A DNA stretch of 64,000 bases from Proteles cristata cristata (lineage: Eukaryota > Chordata > Mammalia > Carnivora > Hyaenidae), in assembly GCA_017311185.1 (NCBI GenBank), contig JAESUZ010004534.1, positions 2,875,501 through 2,939,500 of the forward strand. Direction: 5' to 3'. Below are positions 24,292 through 33,164 of the stretch, piece by piece. The translations under genes and the position numbers were made by a program. Position 1 is the first letter of the stretch; every line of letters begins with the position of its first letter. The notes below the pieces were generated by a model. It had not been told where the DNA came from, searched no databases, and saw nothing but the letters and a program-made list of their open reading frames with translations.

Positions 24292-25292
24292 ATTTATTTT
24301 TTTTTACAAATAGTTTATTGTCAAATTAGTTTCCACATAACACCCAGTGCTCATCCCCACAAGTGCCCTCCTCCATGCCCACCCCTCCTCCCCCCCACAT
24401 CCACCAGTCCTCAGTTTTTGTCAGCATTCAAGAGTCTCTCATGGTTTGCCTCTCCCCCTTTCCCCCACCATTTCCGCCCTTCTTCTCCTCCTTGGTCCTC
24501 TGTTAAGCTCCTCCTAATCCTCCTATACGTGCACACATATGATATTTGTCTTTCTCTGCCTGACTTATTTCGCTCAGCATAACACCCTCAAGGTCCATCC
24601 ATGTTGCTACACATGGCCAGATTTCATTGTTTCTCATTGCCATGTAGTATTCCATGGTATAGACAAACCACATCTTCTTGATCCATTCATCTGTTGATGG
24701 ACACTTAGGCTCTTTCCATGTTTTAGCTATTGTGAGAGTGCTGCTATGAACATTGGGGTACATGTGCTCCTATGCATCAGCATTTCTGTATCCCTTGGGT
24801 AAATTCCTAGCAGTGCTATTGCTGGGTCATAGGGGAGTTCTATTGTTAGTTTCCTGAGGAACCTCCACACTGTTTTCCAGAGGGGCTGTACCAGTTTACA
24901 TTCCCACCAACAGTGTAGGAGGGTGCCCGTTTCTCCACATCCTGGCCAGCATCTAGAGTTCTCTGATTTGCTCATTTTAGCCACTCTGACTGGCGTGAGG
25001 TGGTATAAAGCACTCTACACATTCAATGCAATTCCAATCAAAATTGCACCAGCATACTTCTCAAAACTAGAACAAACTATCCAAAAATTTGTATGGAACC
25101 ACAAAAGACCCCGAATAGCCAAAGTAATCCTGAAAAATAAAACCAAAACGGGAGGGATCACCATCCCAGACTTTAGCCTCTACTACAAAGCTGTCATCAT
25201 CAAGACAGCATGGTATCGGCACAAAAACAGACACATAGACCAATGGAACAGAATTGAGAACTCAGAAGTGGACTCAAAATTATACAGCCAAC
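24292..25292 (-). mobile_element. Young L1 with 5' inversion (twin priming)
   Basis: 24292-25009 is the minus-strand 3' end of a felid L1 (3'UTR, then ORF2 C terminus). 25010-25292 is ORF2 sequence from farther upstream but in plus orientation, reading '[19 protein letters not shown]'. Compared with the copy at 26515, the inverted block matches about 26713-27003 and the direct block begins at about 27579, so some 575 bp are missing between them. The insert is bounded by identical 14-bp 'ttatctatttattt' (24278-24291 and 25293-25306). This is the standard signature of twin priming during target-primed reverse transcription. Confidence 0.92.
24503..24984 (-). pseudogene. L1 ORF2 C-terminal fragment (two frames)
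   Basis: The minus frame 24727-24984 carries the ORF2 cysteine motif ([18 protein letters not shown]) and '[12 protein letters not shown]'. 24503-24763 continues with '[16 protein letters not shown]' to the natural stop. The shift between frames is a one-base loss near 24735 ('tgtgagag' where the other copies imply 'tgtggagag'). Fragment of a dead insertion. Confidence 0.85.
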
Positions 25293-25599
25293 TTATCTAT
25301 TTATTTTAAGAATGAGAGAGACCACATGTGCTCAAGCTGGGAAGGGGAAGATAGAAAAAGAGAAAAAGAGAATCCCAAGCAGGCTCTATGCCAAAAGTAC
25401 AGAGCCCAGTACAGGGCTCCACCTCATGAACCCTGAGATCATGACCTGAGTGGGAGATGATGGGAATCTTAAGAGCACTTTTTCCTATTTTCAGATACTC
25501 CAAAATCCCAGGTCTATTCCCACACTTCTTTGGTCACCTATCCCTCTTCCTTTCACCAAATGGGGACATCTCCAAAAATGCAGTCTTAAATTCTTCTTC

Positions 25600-26460
25600 C
25601 CATATCATTATTCACTAAAATTATCTCTTTAAAACAACCAGCTAACATCTCTGAACAGATGAATTCCAGCCCTACCTTTTCTCCCTGGAAAATACCATAC
25701 GATTACCTCAAAATTCAACATTTAACGTTAATCACTTCATCTCTCAAACCAGTTCTCTTCTTAGCTTCACTGCCTGTGTCAATTCAGCTCCCAAAGTACA
25801 CCACTAAAGCTTCTTTCTACTATTTGTTTACCCAATTACTTATTTTCCATTGCTCCTTTGTATAATCTCTTATGACAACCTCTTTCTTCTCATTACCATT
25901 GCCTCTATCGCAATTTAACCTCATATCATTTTGTGCTTAGACTGTTGAAATAGCCTCCTCATTATTCTCATCACTGTAATCTCTTCTCATTCTCTTTCAG
26001 ATATTTTATTTCCCCTCTGCTGCTCAACATTACATGAAATTTGGTTAAGAATGCGAAATTTGGTGGTCTGTCCTAACATGTGACATCCGACTACATTTTA
26101 ACAAGCCTACCAGGTAATTCATATGTTCACAGATGTTTGTAAATCTCTTTTTGCTTATTTGCACCACCATGCCACCTCATATACAGAATCTTCTCTTCTC
26201 TGGTCAAACTGTCGAAGTCAGAACTATCTTTCTTCATAAGGCTATCCCATATTACTCTAGCTCACCATACTCTGATTCATAGAATGCCTATTACAAGTTT
26301 CCACTCATTTTGACATTTAATATTATATTTACCTTTTCTCAGAACATGTTGGCCTTCCCCAACCAGATTGTAATTGTCTGAGCAGAGGCTTGATTTGCTT
26401 TCCTTCCCACATTTAGGAAGACAATAAATATTCATAGATCAAATATACTGCTTCAATACT
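25600..26460 (+). mobile_element. Ancient L2 LINE relic
   Basis: Words in L2 order: 'cctcaaaattcaacatttaa' (25708), 'gcttagactgttgaaatagc' (25936), 'ccagattgtaattgtctgag' (26362) and a 'caataaatattcatagat' end near 26440. A MER5-like stretch ('cattttaacaagcctaccag', 26093) appears to be embedded around 26050-26145. Highly diverged, with no coding capacity. Confidence 0.6.
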
Positions 26461-26514
26461 TTTTAGGCAGAAAATCATTTACATGTTTTCACAGTTTAGA
26501 AATATTTGATTTTA

Positions 26515-28304
26515 CAAGAAACTGATCCCATTCACAATTGCACAAAAAACCATAAAATACCTCGGAAAAAACCTAAACAAGGATACAAGAGATCTGTATG
26601 ATGAAAACTATAGAAAACTTATGAAGGAAATTGAAGAAGACACAAAGAAATGGAAAAACATTCCATGCACATGGGTAGGAAGAATAAATACAGTTAAGAT
26701 GTCATTACTACCCAAAGCTATCTATACACTCAATGCAATTCCAATCAAAATTGCACCAGCATACTTCTCAAAACTAGAACAAACTATCCAAAAATTTGTA
26801 TGGAACCACAAAAGACCCCGAATAGCCAAAGTAATCCTGAAAAATAAAACCAAAACGGGAGGGATCACCATCCCAGACTTTAGCCTCTACTACAAAGCTG
26901 TCATCATCAAGACAGTATGGTATTGGCACAAAAACAGACACATAGACCAATGGAACAGAATTGAGAACTCAGAAGTGGACCCAAAAGTATACAGCCAACT
27001 AATCTTTGACAAAGCAGGAAAGAATATCCGATGGAAAAAAGACAGCCTTTTTAACAGATGGTGTTGGGAGAACTGGACAGCAACATGCAGAAGAATGAAA
27101 CTAGATCATTTTCTCACACCATGCACAAAAATAAACTCAAATGGATAAAGGACCTGAACGTGAGACAGGAAACTATCAACACCCTAGAGGAGAAAGCAGG
27201 AAACAACCTCCTTGACCTCCACCGCAGCAACTTCCTACTTGACACGTCCCCAAAAGGAAGGGAATCAAGAGCAAAAATAAATGATTGGGACCTCATCAAG
27301 ACTAAAAGCTTCTGCACAGCAAAGGAAACAACCCACAAAACTAATAGGCAACCAACGGAATGGGAAAAGATAGTTGCAAATGACATATCAGATAAAGGGT
27401 TAATATCCAGAATCTATAAGGAACTCACCAAACTTAACACCCGAAAAACAAACAACCCAGTGAAGAAATGGGCAGAAGATATGAACAGACACTTCTCCAA
27501 AGAGGACATCCAGATGGCCAAGAGACACATGAAACGATGCTCAGCATCGCTCCTCATCAGGGAAATACAAATCAAAACCACACTGAGATACCACCTCACG
27601 CCAGTCAGAGTGGCTAAAATGAGCAAATTAGAGAACTCTACATGCTGGCCAGGATGTGGAGAAACGGGCACCCTCCTACACTGTTGGTGGGAATGTAAAC
27701 AGGCACAGCCCCTCTGGAAAACAGTGGGGAGGTTCCTCAGGAAACTAACAATAGAACTCCTCTATGACCCAGCAATAGCACTGCTAGGGATTTACCCAAG
27801 GGATACAGAAATGCTGATGCATAGGAGCACATGTACCCCAATGTTCATAGCAGCACTCTCCACAATAGCTAAAACATGGAAAGAGCCTAAGTGTCCATCA
27901 ACAGATGAATGGATCAAGAAGATGTGGTTTATCTATACCATGGAATACGACATGGCAATGAGAAACAATGAAATCTGGCCATGTGTAGCAACATGGATGG
28001 ACCTTGAGGGCGTTATGCTGAGTGAAATAAGCCAGGCAGAGAAGGACAAATATCATATGTGTGCACGTATAGGAGGATTAGAAGGAACTTGACGGAGGAA
28101 CAAGGGGGAGAAGAAGGGGGAAAATGATGGGGGAAAGGGAGAGAGGCAAACCATGAGAGACTCTTGAATGCTGACAAAAACAGGACTGATGGATGTGGGG
28201 GAAGAGGAGGGATGGGCATGGAGGAGGGCACTTGTGGGGATGAGCACTGAGTGGTATGTGGAAACTAATTTGACAATAAACTATTTGTAAAAAAAAAAAA
28301 AAAA
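26515..28304 (+). mobile_element. Young 5'-truncated felid L1 (1.79 kb)
   Basis: Contains the last part of ORF2, a 3'UTR of about 195 bp and a pure poly(A) of about 17 bp. It is flanked by identical 17-bp 'agaaatatttgatttta' at 26498-26514 and 28305-28321. The clean duplication and nearly open ORF2 suggest a recent insertion, a good candidate for presence/absence polymorphism among cats. Confidence 0.97.
26516..28092 (+). pseudogene. L1 ORF2 C-terminal part, one frameshift
   Basis: The frame is open from the truncation point to 27148, and a second frame runs 27058-28092 to the normal ORF2 stop. Together they cover the end of the reverse transcriptase/thumb and the C-terminal domain, including the cysteine motif [18 protein letters not shown] near 27643-27696. 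The switch is explained by one missing A in an A-run at about 27139-27142 ('ctcaaatgg', where two other copies have 'ctcaaaatgg'). Endonuclease and reverse transcriptase catalytic cores are absent. The 344-codon frame is not a host gene. Confidence 0.93.
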
Positions 28305-28454
28305 AGAAATATTTGATTTTATTTTAAGCCATATCCTGCTGACTTTTTATTCTGTGCCCCAGAAGAATTTAAATATATATTTGTCTCCCTAAGTAAACTG
28401 AAGCATTTCCACTTGTACCATATTTTCCTAAAATATAATAGTTAAGATTCCTTG

Positions 28455-28673
28455 ATTTATCCCTATGTTACATACTCTTTTCACCTTAACACATTTAACT
28501 TTGATACTCAGCAAGGAAATGTATTCTATTGTTTTCCAGACCCATTTTATAGATGGAGAAAAATGAAGCACAGAAAAGTTATAAACTTGCCTAAGACCAT
28601 ACAGTGGTAAGTGGTGAAGCCAGGCTAGGAACTCATAATGATTCTTAACCATTGGTATACTGCCTACTTCATT
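28455..28673 (-). mobile_element. MIR SINE
   Basis: In reverse orientation the MIR core is followed well: 'cccattttatagatggagaa', 'cagaaaagttataaacttgc', 'ctaagaccatacagtggtaa', 'gtggtgaagccaggctagga', then 'cttaaccattggtatactgc'. Ancient mammalian repeat. Confidence 0.8.
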
Positions 28674-29122
28674 TGCCTATATAACTAACATGCACTCGTG
28701 ATTCCAATTAATCAGAATTACAGGGAAAAGCCAAGAGATATGAATATTAATTATAAGATGCCTGTATGACATTTGATTCCTTGAGAAAAAGATTAAATAG
28801 GTATGGAAAACACTCTACTTTTGCACTGTTACGTAATTCTCCACTACTATTTATTCATACATGTGAGTCTATAACAGCATCTCGAATTGCTTTTAATGTA
28901 AAGTTAGGAGAGCTAAATGGTAATCACTTATTTACATCTTTCTAGAATTTGCTTTAATTTGAATAAGTTTATTTATAAGTTTATTACCTTCAGGTAGCAA
29001 GATGGCAAAATAGGAAATAACTAACCTCAGCCCTCCACAGAGATACCAATTTAATAAGAATATACAATCTGGAAAGCATTTAAGAGAACTCCAACATAAG
29101 AGAACTCCAGAAACCAGTTAAG
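28674..29122. other. No gene recognised; possible small L1 5' fragment
   Basis: Mostly unique. Around 28996-29110 the text 'caagatggcaaaatagg' followed by 'ctcagccctccacagagata' resembles the start of an L1 5'UTR, but it is too short to assign. Confidence 0.4.
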
Positions 29123-29137
29123 AAGTCACAGTATCCC

Positions 29138-29265
29138 TGGGGGGCCGGCATGGCTCAGTTGATTAAGCATCCAACTTTTGCTCAGATCATGATCTAATGG
29201 TTCATGAGTTTGAGCCCCGTGTCGGGGTCTCTGCTGATAGCTCAGAGCCTGGACCCTGCTTCAGA

Positions 29266-29310
<45 letters not shown>

Positions 29311-29380
29311 CGCGCGCGCGCACTGCCCCAACTCACACTCTGTCTCTCTCTCTCTCTCTCTCTCAAAAAAAAAAAAAAAA
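29138..29380 (+). mobile_element. Felid CAN-SINE with embedded GT/GC repeat
   Basis: Head 'ggggggccggcatggctcag', body 'gagccccgtgtcggggtc', long CT tract and a 16-base A tail. Flanks 'cacagtatccc' (29127-29137) and 'ctcagtatccc' (29383-29393) are the target duplication. The SINE's middle has been expanded by a GT microsatellite. Confidence 0.92.
29269..29322. repeat. (GT)n followed by (GC)n
   Basis: About 17 GT units pass into 'gcgtgcgcgcgcgcgc'. Alternating purine-pyrimidine of this type is Z-DNA-prone. It lies inside the SINE at 29138. Confidence 0.97.
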
Positions 29381-29393
29381 GACTCAGTATCCC

Positions 29394-30055
29394 AGGTAAG
29401 TGCCCTGGGAAGCAGTATACCTAAACCAACTTATCCAGGGAGCCAGAAGGAACACAGATTAAGCACCCACTGAAAGGAAAGTAACAGATATATCCAGCAA
29501 GCTTTTGAGTCTTGTTAGTATTCAAGATGGGAAGCAAAGAAAAATATCCATTTCTTCCAAAATATTTCCAACCATAAAAATACAAATACAGATTTAACAT
29601 GTTTGATCTCCTCTATCAGTGCCTCTTTCAGAGGATGCCAACCCTGTCCAATTTGTTCCCTGCAGTACAGCAGTGGGTGAATTTGTGAACAAAACATGCA
29701 ACAAGTTAAAGCAAACGTTTGTTATGTTTACTTTCACTTCCAGAAACACCTTGAAATAGACTTGCTTTCTTTTTAATGTTACTTTACTTGTTAACTAATG
29801 TTTTGGAAGACTCCTATTCACAGATGATATTGGTATTTGGGATATTGATGTTGAATTAAGGACACTGCAACCTTTTTATCCATCAAACAGGAAGCTGGTG
29901 TGGTATCAATCAGCCTCCTCTAGTTCCTGACACTTAACCTGACATTTGGTAAGAATACATTTTAAAATGTTGAAGAAGCATTTAAAGTTTGGTCAGGTTT
30001 TTCTATTCACAGGAAAAAAAGCAAATAAAAAGTACTGTGAGAAAATGAGCCAGTA
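29394..30055. other. No gene recognised
   Basis: Unique-looking sequence between two SINEs. The short minus frame at 29515-29697 has no recognisable features. Confidence 0.5.
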
Positions 30056-30275
30056 GGGGCGCCTGGGTGTCTTAGTTGGTTGGGCGTCCGACTTTCGCTT
30101 AGGTCATGATCTCGCAGTTCGTGGGTTCGAGCCCCGCATCGGGCTCTGTGCTGACTGTCAGCTCAGAGCCTGGAGCCTGTTTCAGTCTGTGACACCCTCT
30201 CTCTCTGACCCTCCCCTGCTCACGCTCCCTCTCTCTCTCCTAGAAATAAATTAAAAACATTAAAAAAGAAAGAAA
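30056..30275 (+). mobile_element. Young felid CAN-SINE
   Basis: Starts 'ggggcgcctgggtgtcttag', with B-box 'gggttcgagcccc' intact and the 'ctttcgcttagg', 'gactgtcagctc' and 'ctcctagaaataaa' variants of the young subfamily. The A-rich tail runs straight into the 5' end of the next L1, so that L1 probably inserted into the tail. A clean right-hand target duplication was not found. Confidence 0.9.
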
Positions 30276-32210
30276 GAGAAGAGAGGGCAAGATGGCGGAG
30301 AAGTAAGGAGTTCCGTACTTGCACTCGCGCCCATACATCACACAGAAAAGATCTGAAGCCATTGGAAACCTTACAAAACCTGAGAGACTGGGATAAAAAG
30401 GACGCAGAATCCACTGAGAAAGTCTTCTAACGTGAGTGCAAACCGGGGAAGATAAAATCGGGCCGGGATTGGAGACTCCAGGGTGGGAGGCGATCCCCCT
30501 CTACCCTCTACGGGGAGTGAGAGGAGAAAAGGAGAGTCCGAAACAGAAAAACCTCCACTCGGTGCATAGAAAGACCGTACTTGCCAAATACCTGCACACC
30601 AGGTCCCCTCGCGACAACTGGTCCTGGGGGAGGCTGAGCACACAAACTGCTTCTTTGTGCTGCTCCTGGAGGTTGGATTTCAGAGCGGCGGCGCGCCGGC
30701 TGCCATTGTAGCTCCCGGGCGGCTGGGACCCCTGAAAGAGCCACGCTGACACCGGGCATCTGCGCTCCTGGCTGGCTCGAACTCGAGAAGGAAGGCAAAG
30801 AGCTAAAAACTGGGAAACTTGCCTGTGAGCTCGTGTTTCAGGTGACGAGCCATAGAGGGACCTGGTTTTCCTCACTCCAGCGGGCTCAGGCTACGCAGAC
30901 CCGGCAGGCAAGCCCCCGCGCATGCGCACCAGCCCTACCCAGAGAAGGAAGCAGCGATTCTGACTCCGCCCCCAGAGCTCGACAGGGGGCCTGGAATTGC
31001 CTGAGGGGTTTGCCTGGGAAGCTGTCTCTAAGGCAATTTCAGCGGGGCGCGCAGACTGGGACTTGGAGATTGGAACTGGCCTGGGTTGAAGAGTGCAACC
31101 AACTTCGGCTGCGTCCCCGGAATGGGAAGTTGACACACCCAAAAAAGCGAGCTGCAGCGCGGGGTTCAAGAAGGGACTGGAGCACCGTCACTCTCCTCCC
31201 CACAACCGCCAAGGCAGAACCCCCGCCTGAGGCATTGGATCACGCCACGCCCATCCCTGCCTGAGAGGTGCCCTCCTCCCTTTTTTTTTCTTTCTTTTTT
31301 CCTTTTTTTTCTTTTTTTGTTTTTTCCTTTTTTATTCTTCTTTCTTTTTTTTCCCTTTCTTTTCTCTTTCTTTTTTTCTTCTTCTTTCTCTTTTCTCGCT
31401 TTTTCCCCCAAAACACTGACCTGATTAACTCTGGTCGCCAGCTTGCTTAAACAATCACAACGAGTCCATTCTGTAAATGTAAATTTTACACCTACCGACA
31501 TTTTCAGCTATTTCTCTCAGGAGTAATTAGACTATATAGTTTCTCTGGATAATTCCAGCATCCTTCTCTCACCTATCCAACCATATTCTACCCTTTACCT
31601 CTTTGAAAAAAGCTTCTTATCCTTTCTGCCTGTTCATTCTATTTCCAATTCTGCCTAGTCTCGCCCTGCCTTCTCTCTTTTTCTCTATGCTCTTCAACCA
31701 GCATGGCATACACACGGCTATTTAACTTGAGCTGGGAAATCCAGGTATATGCTTTAAACCGTTCTTTGTCCATCGGTTTTCTTCTTTTTTCCTTTTCTTT
31801 TCCCCTTTTCGACCCTTTTATGTATTTTATACTCCCTATTATTTGCCCTCCCTCCTCCGTCTTTTCTCTTAACTTCTTCGTTTTCCCTCTCGCTTTGCAT
31901 GTTAGTTGAATTAGCCTGTGCGTTTGTGTGCTCCTGCTCCCTGTGTGTTTGTCTGTCTGTTTTCTTTTCCAGGGATACCTCAAGAAACAAGCTAGAGTAC
32001 ACAAGGTGGAGAGTCCCAAATATCACTACGAATAGGAAAATAAAATAACTAAGGTCCCAACAAGAGAGACCGAGGGATACCATTCAAAAAACAATCTCTG
32101 AAAGGATAGGCCCTGAAAAGTCAAAGAGTCTTCTTGGATATAGCAGGGCTCATAGAAAGAGAGAGCATAATAGGTCTTTAAAACCAACAAGAGCCGGAAA
32201 GCTAACTAAA
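30276..32210 (+). promoter_or_regulatory. L1 5'UTR / internal promoter region, GC-rich with YY1-like site
   Basis: Begins with 'gcaagatggcggagaag' (30287). Its 'aagatggcgg' core (30289-30298) matches the YY1-type site known to position transcription at L1 5' ends. From about 30400 to 31260 the sequence is GC- and CpG-rich, in sharp contrast with its AT-rich surroundings. A long T-rich pyrimidine tract follows (31279-31400), then T/C-rich sequence up to ORF1. The fairly long frames here on both strands (for example 30833-31264 plus, 30501-30875 minus) result from the GC content. Promoter activity is inferred from the family, not shown. Confidence 0.75.
31279..31405. repeat. Polypyrimidine tract of L1 5'UTR
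   Basis: A T-rich run with scattered C and occasional G, about 125 bp. Similar tracts occur at the same position relative to ORF1 in the other two long L1 copies (about 49225-49375 and 58555-58760), so it is a shared feature of this L1 lineage, not an isolated microsatellite. Confidence 0.9.
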
Positions 32211-33153
32211 ATGACGAAACGAAAGAGCTCTCCTCCAAAGAAACTCCAAGAAGAAATGACAGCTAATGAACTGCTCAAAACAGATATCAGCAGCATAAGT
32301 GAACAAGATTTTAAAATAATAATGGTAAAAATTAATAGCAGGGATTGAAAAAAACATAGGGGACATCAAAGAAACTATGGCTACAGACAGAATGGAAAAT
32401 AAAAATAGGCATGAAGAATTAAAAAATGCGATAAATGAGATACACAATAAATTAGAGGCCTCCAATGCACGGCTTGAAGAGGCAGAAAGGAGAATAAGTG
32501 ATTTAGAAGACACCATTCTAGAAAAACAAGAAGCTGACAACAAAAGAGACAAACTGATCCAGGAACAGGAAAGAAGAATTCGAGAGCTCAGTGATACAGT
32601 CAAACACAACAATATCCGTATCATAGGAATCCCAGAAGAGGAAGAGAGAGGGAAAGGTGCTGAAGGAGTCCTGGAACAAATTATAGCAGAGAACTTCCCC
32701 GACCTGGGGAAGGAAGTCAATGTGGAAATACAAGAGGCTCAGAGGATTCCTCTCAGACGTAACTTGAATCGATCTTCTACACGACATATAATCATAAAAA
32801 TGGCAAAATACAAGGACAAAGAGAGAATTTTGAAAGCAGCTAGGGAGAAAAGGGCCCTCACATACAAAGGGAAACCCATCAGAGTGGTGACAGACCTATC
32901 TACTGAAACGTGGCAGGCCAGAAAGGAATGGCAAGAGATCTTCAATGTGATGAACAATAAAAATATGCAGCCAAGAATCCTATCCAGCAAGCCTGTCATT
33001 CAAAATAGAAGGAGAGATAAAAACCTTTCCAAACAAACAGAAATTGAAAGAATTTGTCACCACGAAGCCAGCCCTACAAGAAATTCTGAGGGGGGTCCTC
33101 TGAAGGAAAGGTTGCAAGGAACAAAGATTCCAGAGACACCACCACAAACATGA
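32211..33153 (+). pseudogene. L1 ORF1 (ORF1p), frameshifted
   Basis: The probable original start is ATG 32211 (MTKRKSSPPK). That frame meets TGA at about 32346. From 32377 a 258-codon frame carries the coiled coil (heptads through 'NAINEIHNKLEASNARLEEAERRI'-type sequence, about residues 15-65), the RRM ('NNIRIIGIPEEEE', about residue 78) and the C-terminal domain ('TWQARKEWQEIFNVM', about residue 188). Near 32983 two bases are missing ('atcctatccag' against 'atcctctatcc' in a related copy), which shifts the tail: the expected 'SFKIEGE' stretch is read out of frame as 'VIQNRRRDK'. ORF1p normally coats L1 RNA as a trimer; this copy has lost both the linked start and the proper C terminus. Confidence 0.88.
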
Positions 33154-33164
33154 ACCCTACAAAG

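Larger units (their letters stand above)
24254..25470 (-). mobile_element. 5'-truncated felid CAN-SINE, split by an L1
   Basis: The SINE tail complement is at 24266-24291 ('ttcaagtttatctatttatt') and its body is at 25307-25458 (GA-rich tract, then 'tgagatcatgacctgag'). The tRNA A-box end is missing. Its own target duplication, 'gatgggaatctt', survives at 24254-24265 and 25459-25470, outside both halves, which proves the SINE was there first. A rearranged L1 lies between the halves. Confidence 0.88.

Noticed and set aside
27058..28092. 344-codon open frame as a possible host gene
   Set aside because: It is the C-terminal part of L1 ORF2 (cysteine motif and tail identical in type to those at 24503-24984 and 35014-35645), inside an element with target duplication and A tail.
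30501..31264. Several 90-140-codon frames on both strands
   Set aside because: They overlap each other in the CpG-rich L1 5'UTR, where stop codons are rare because of GC content. No domain or consistent frame.
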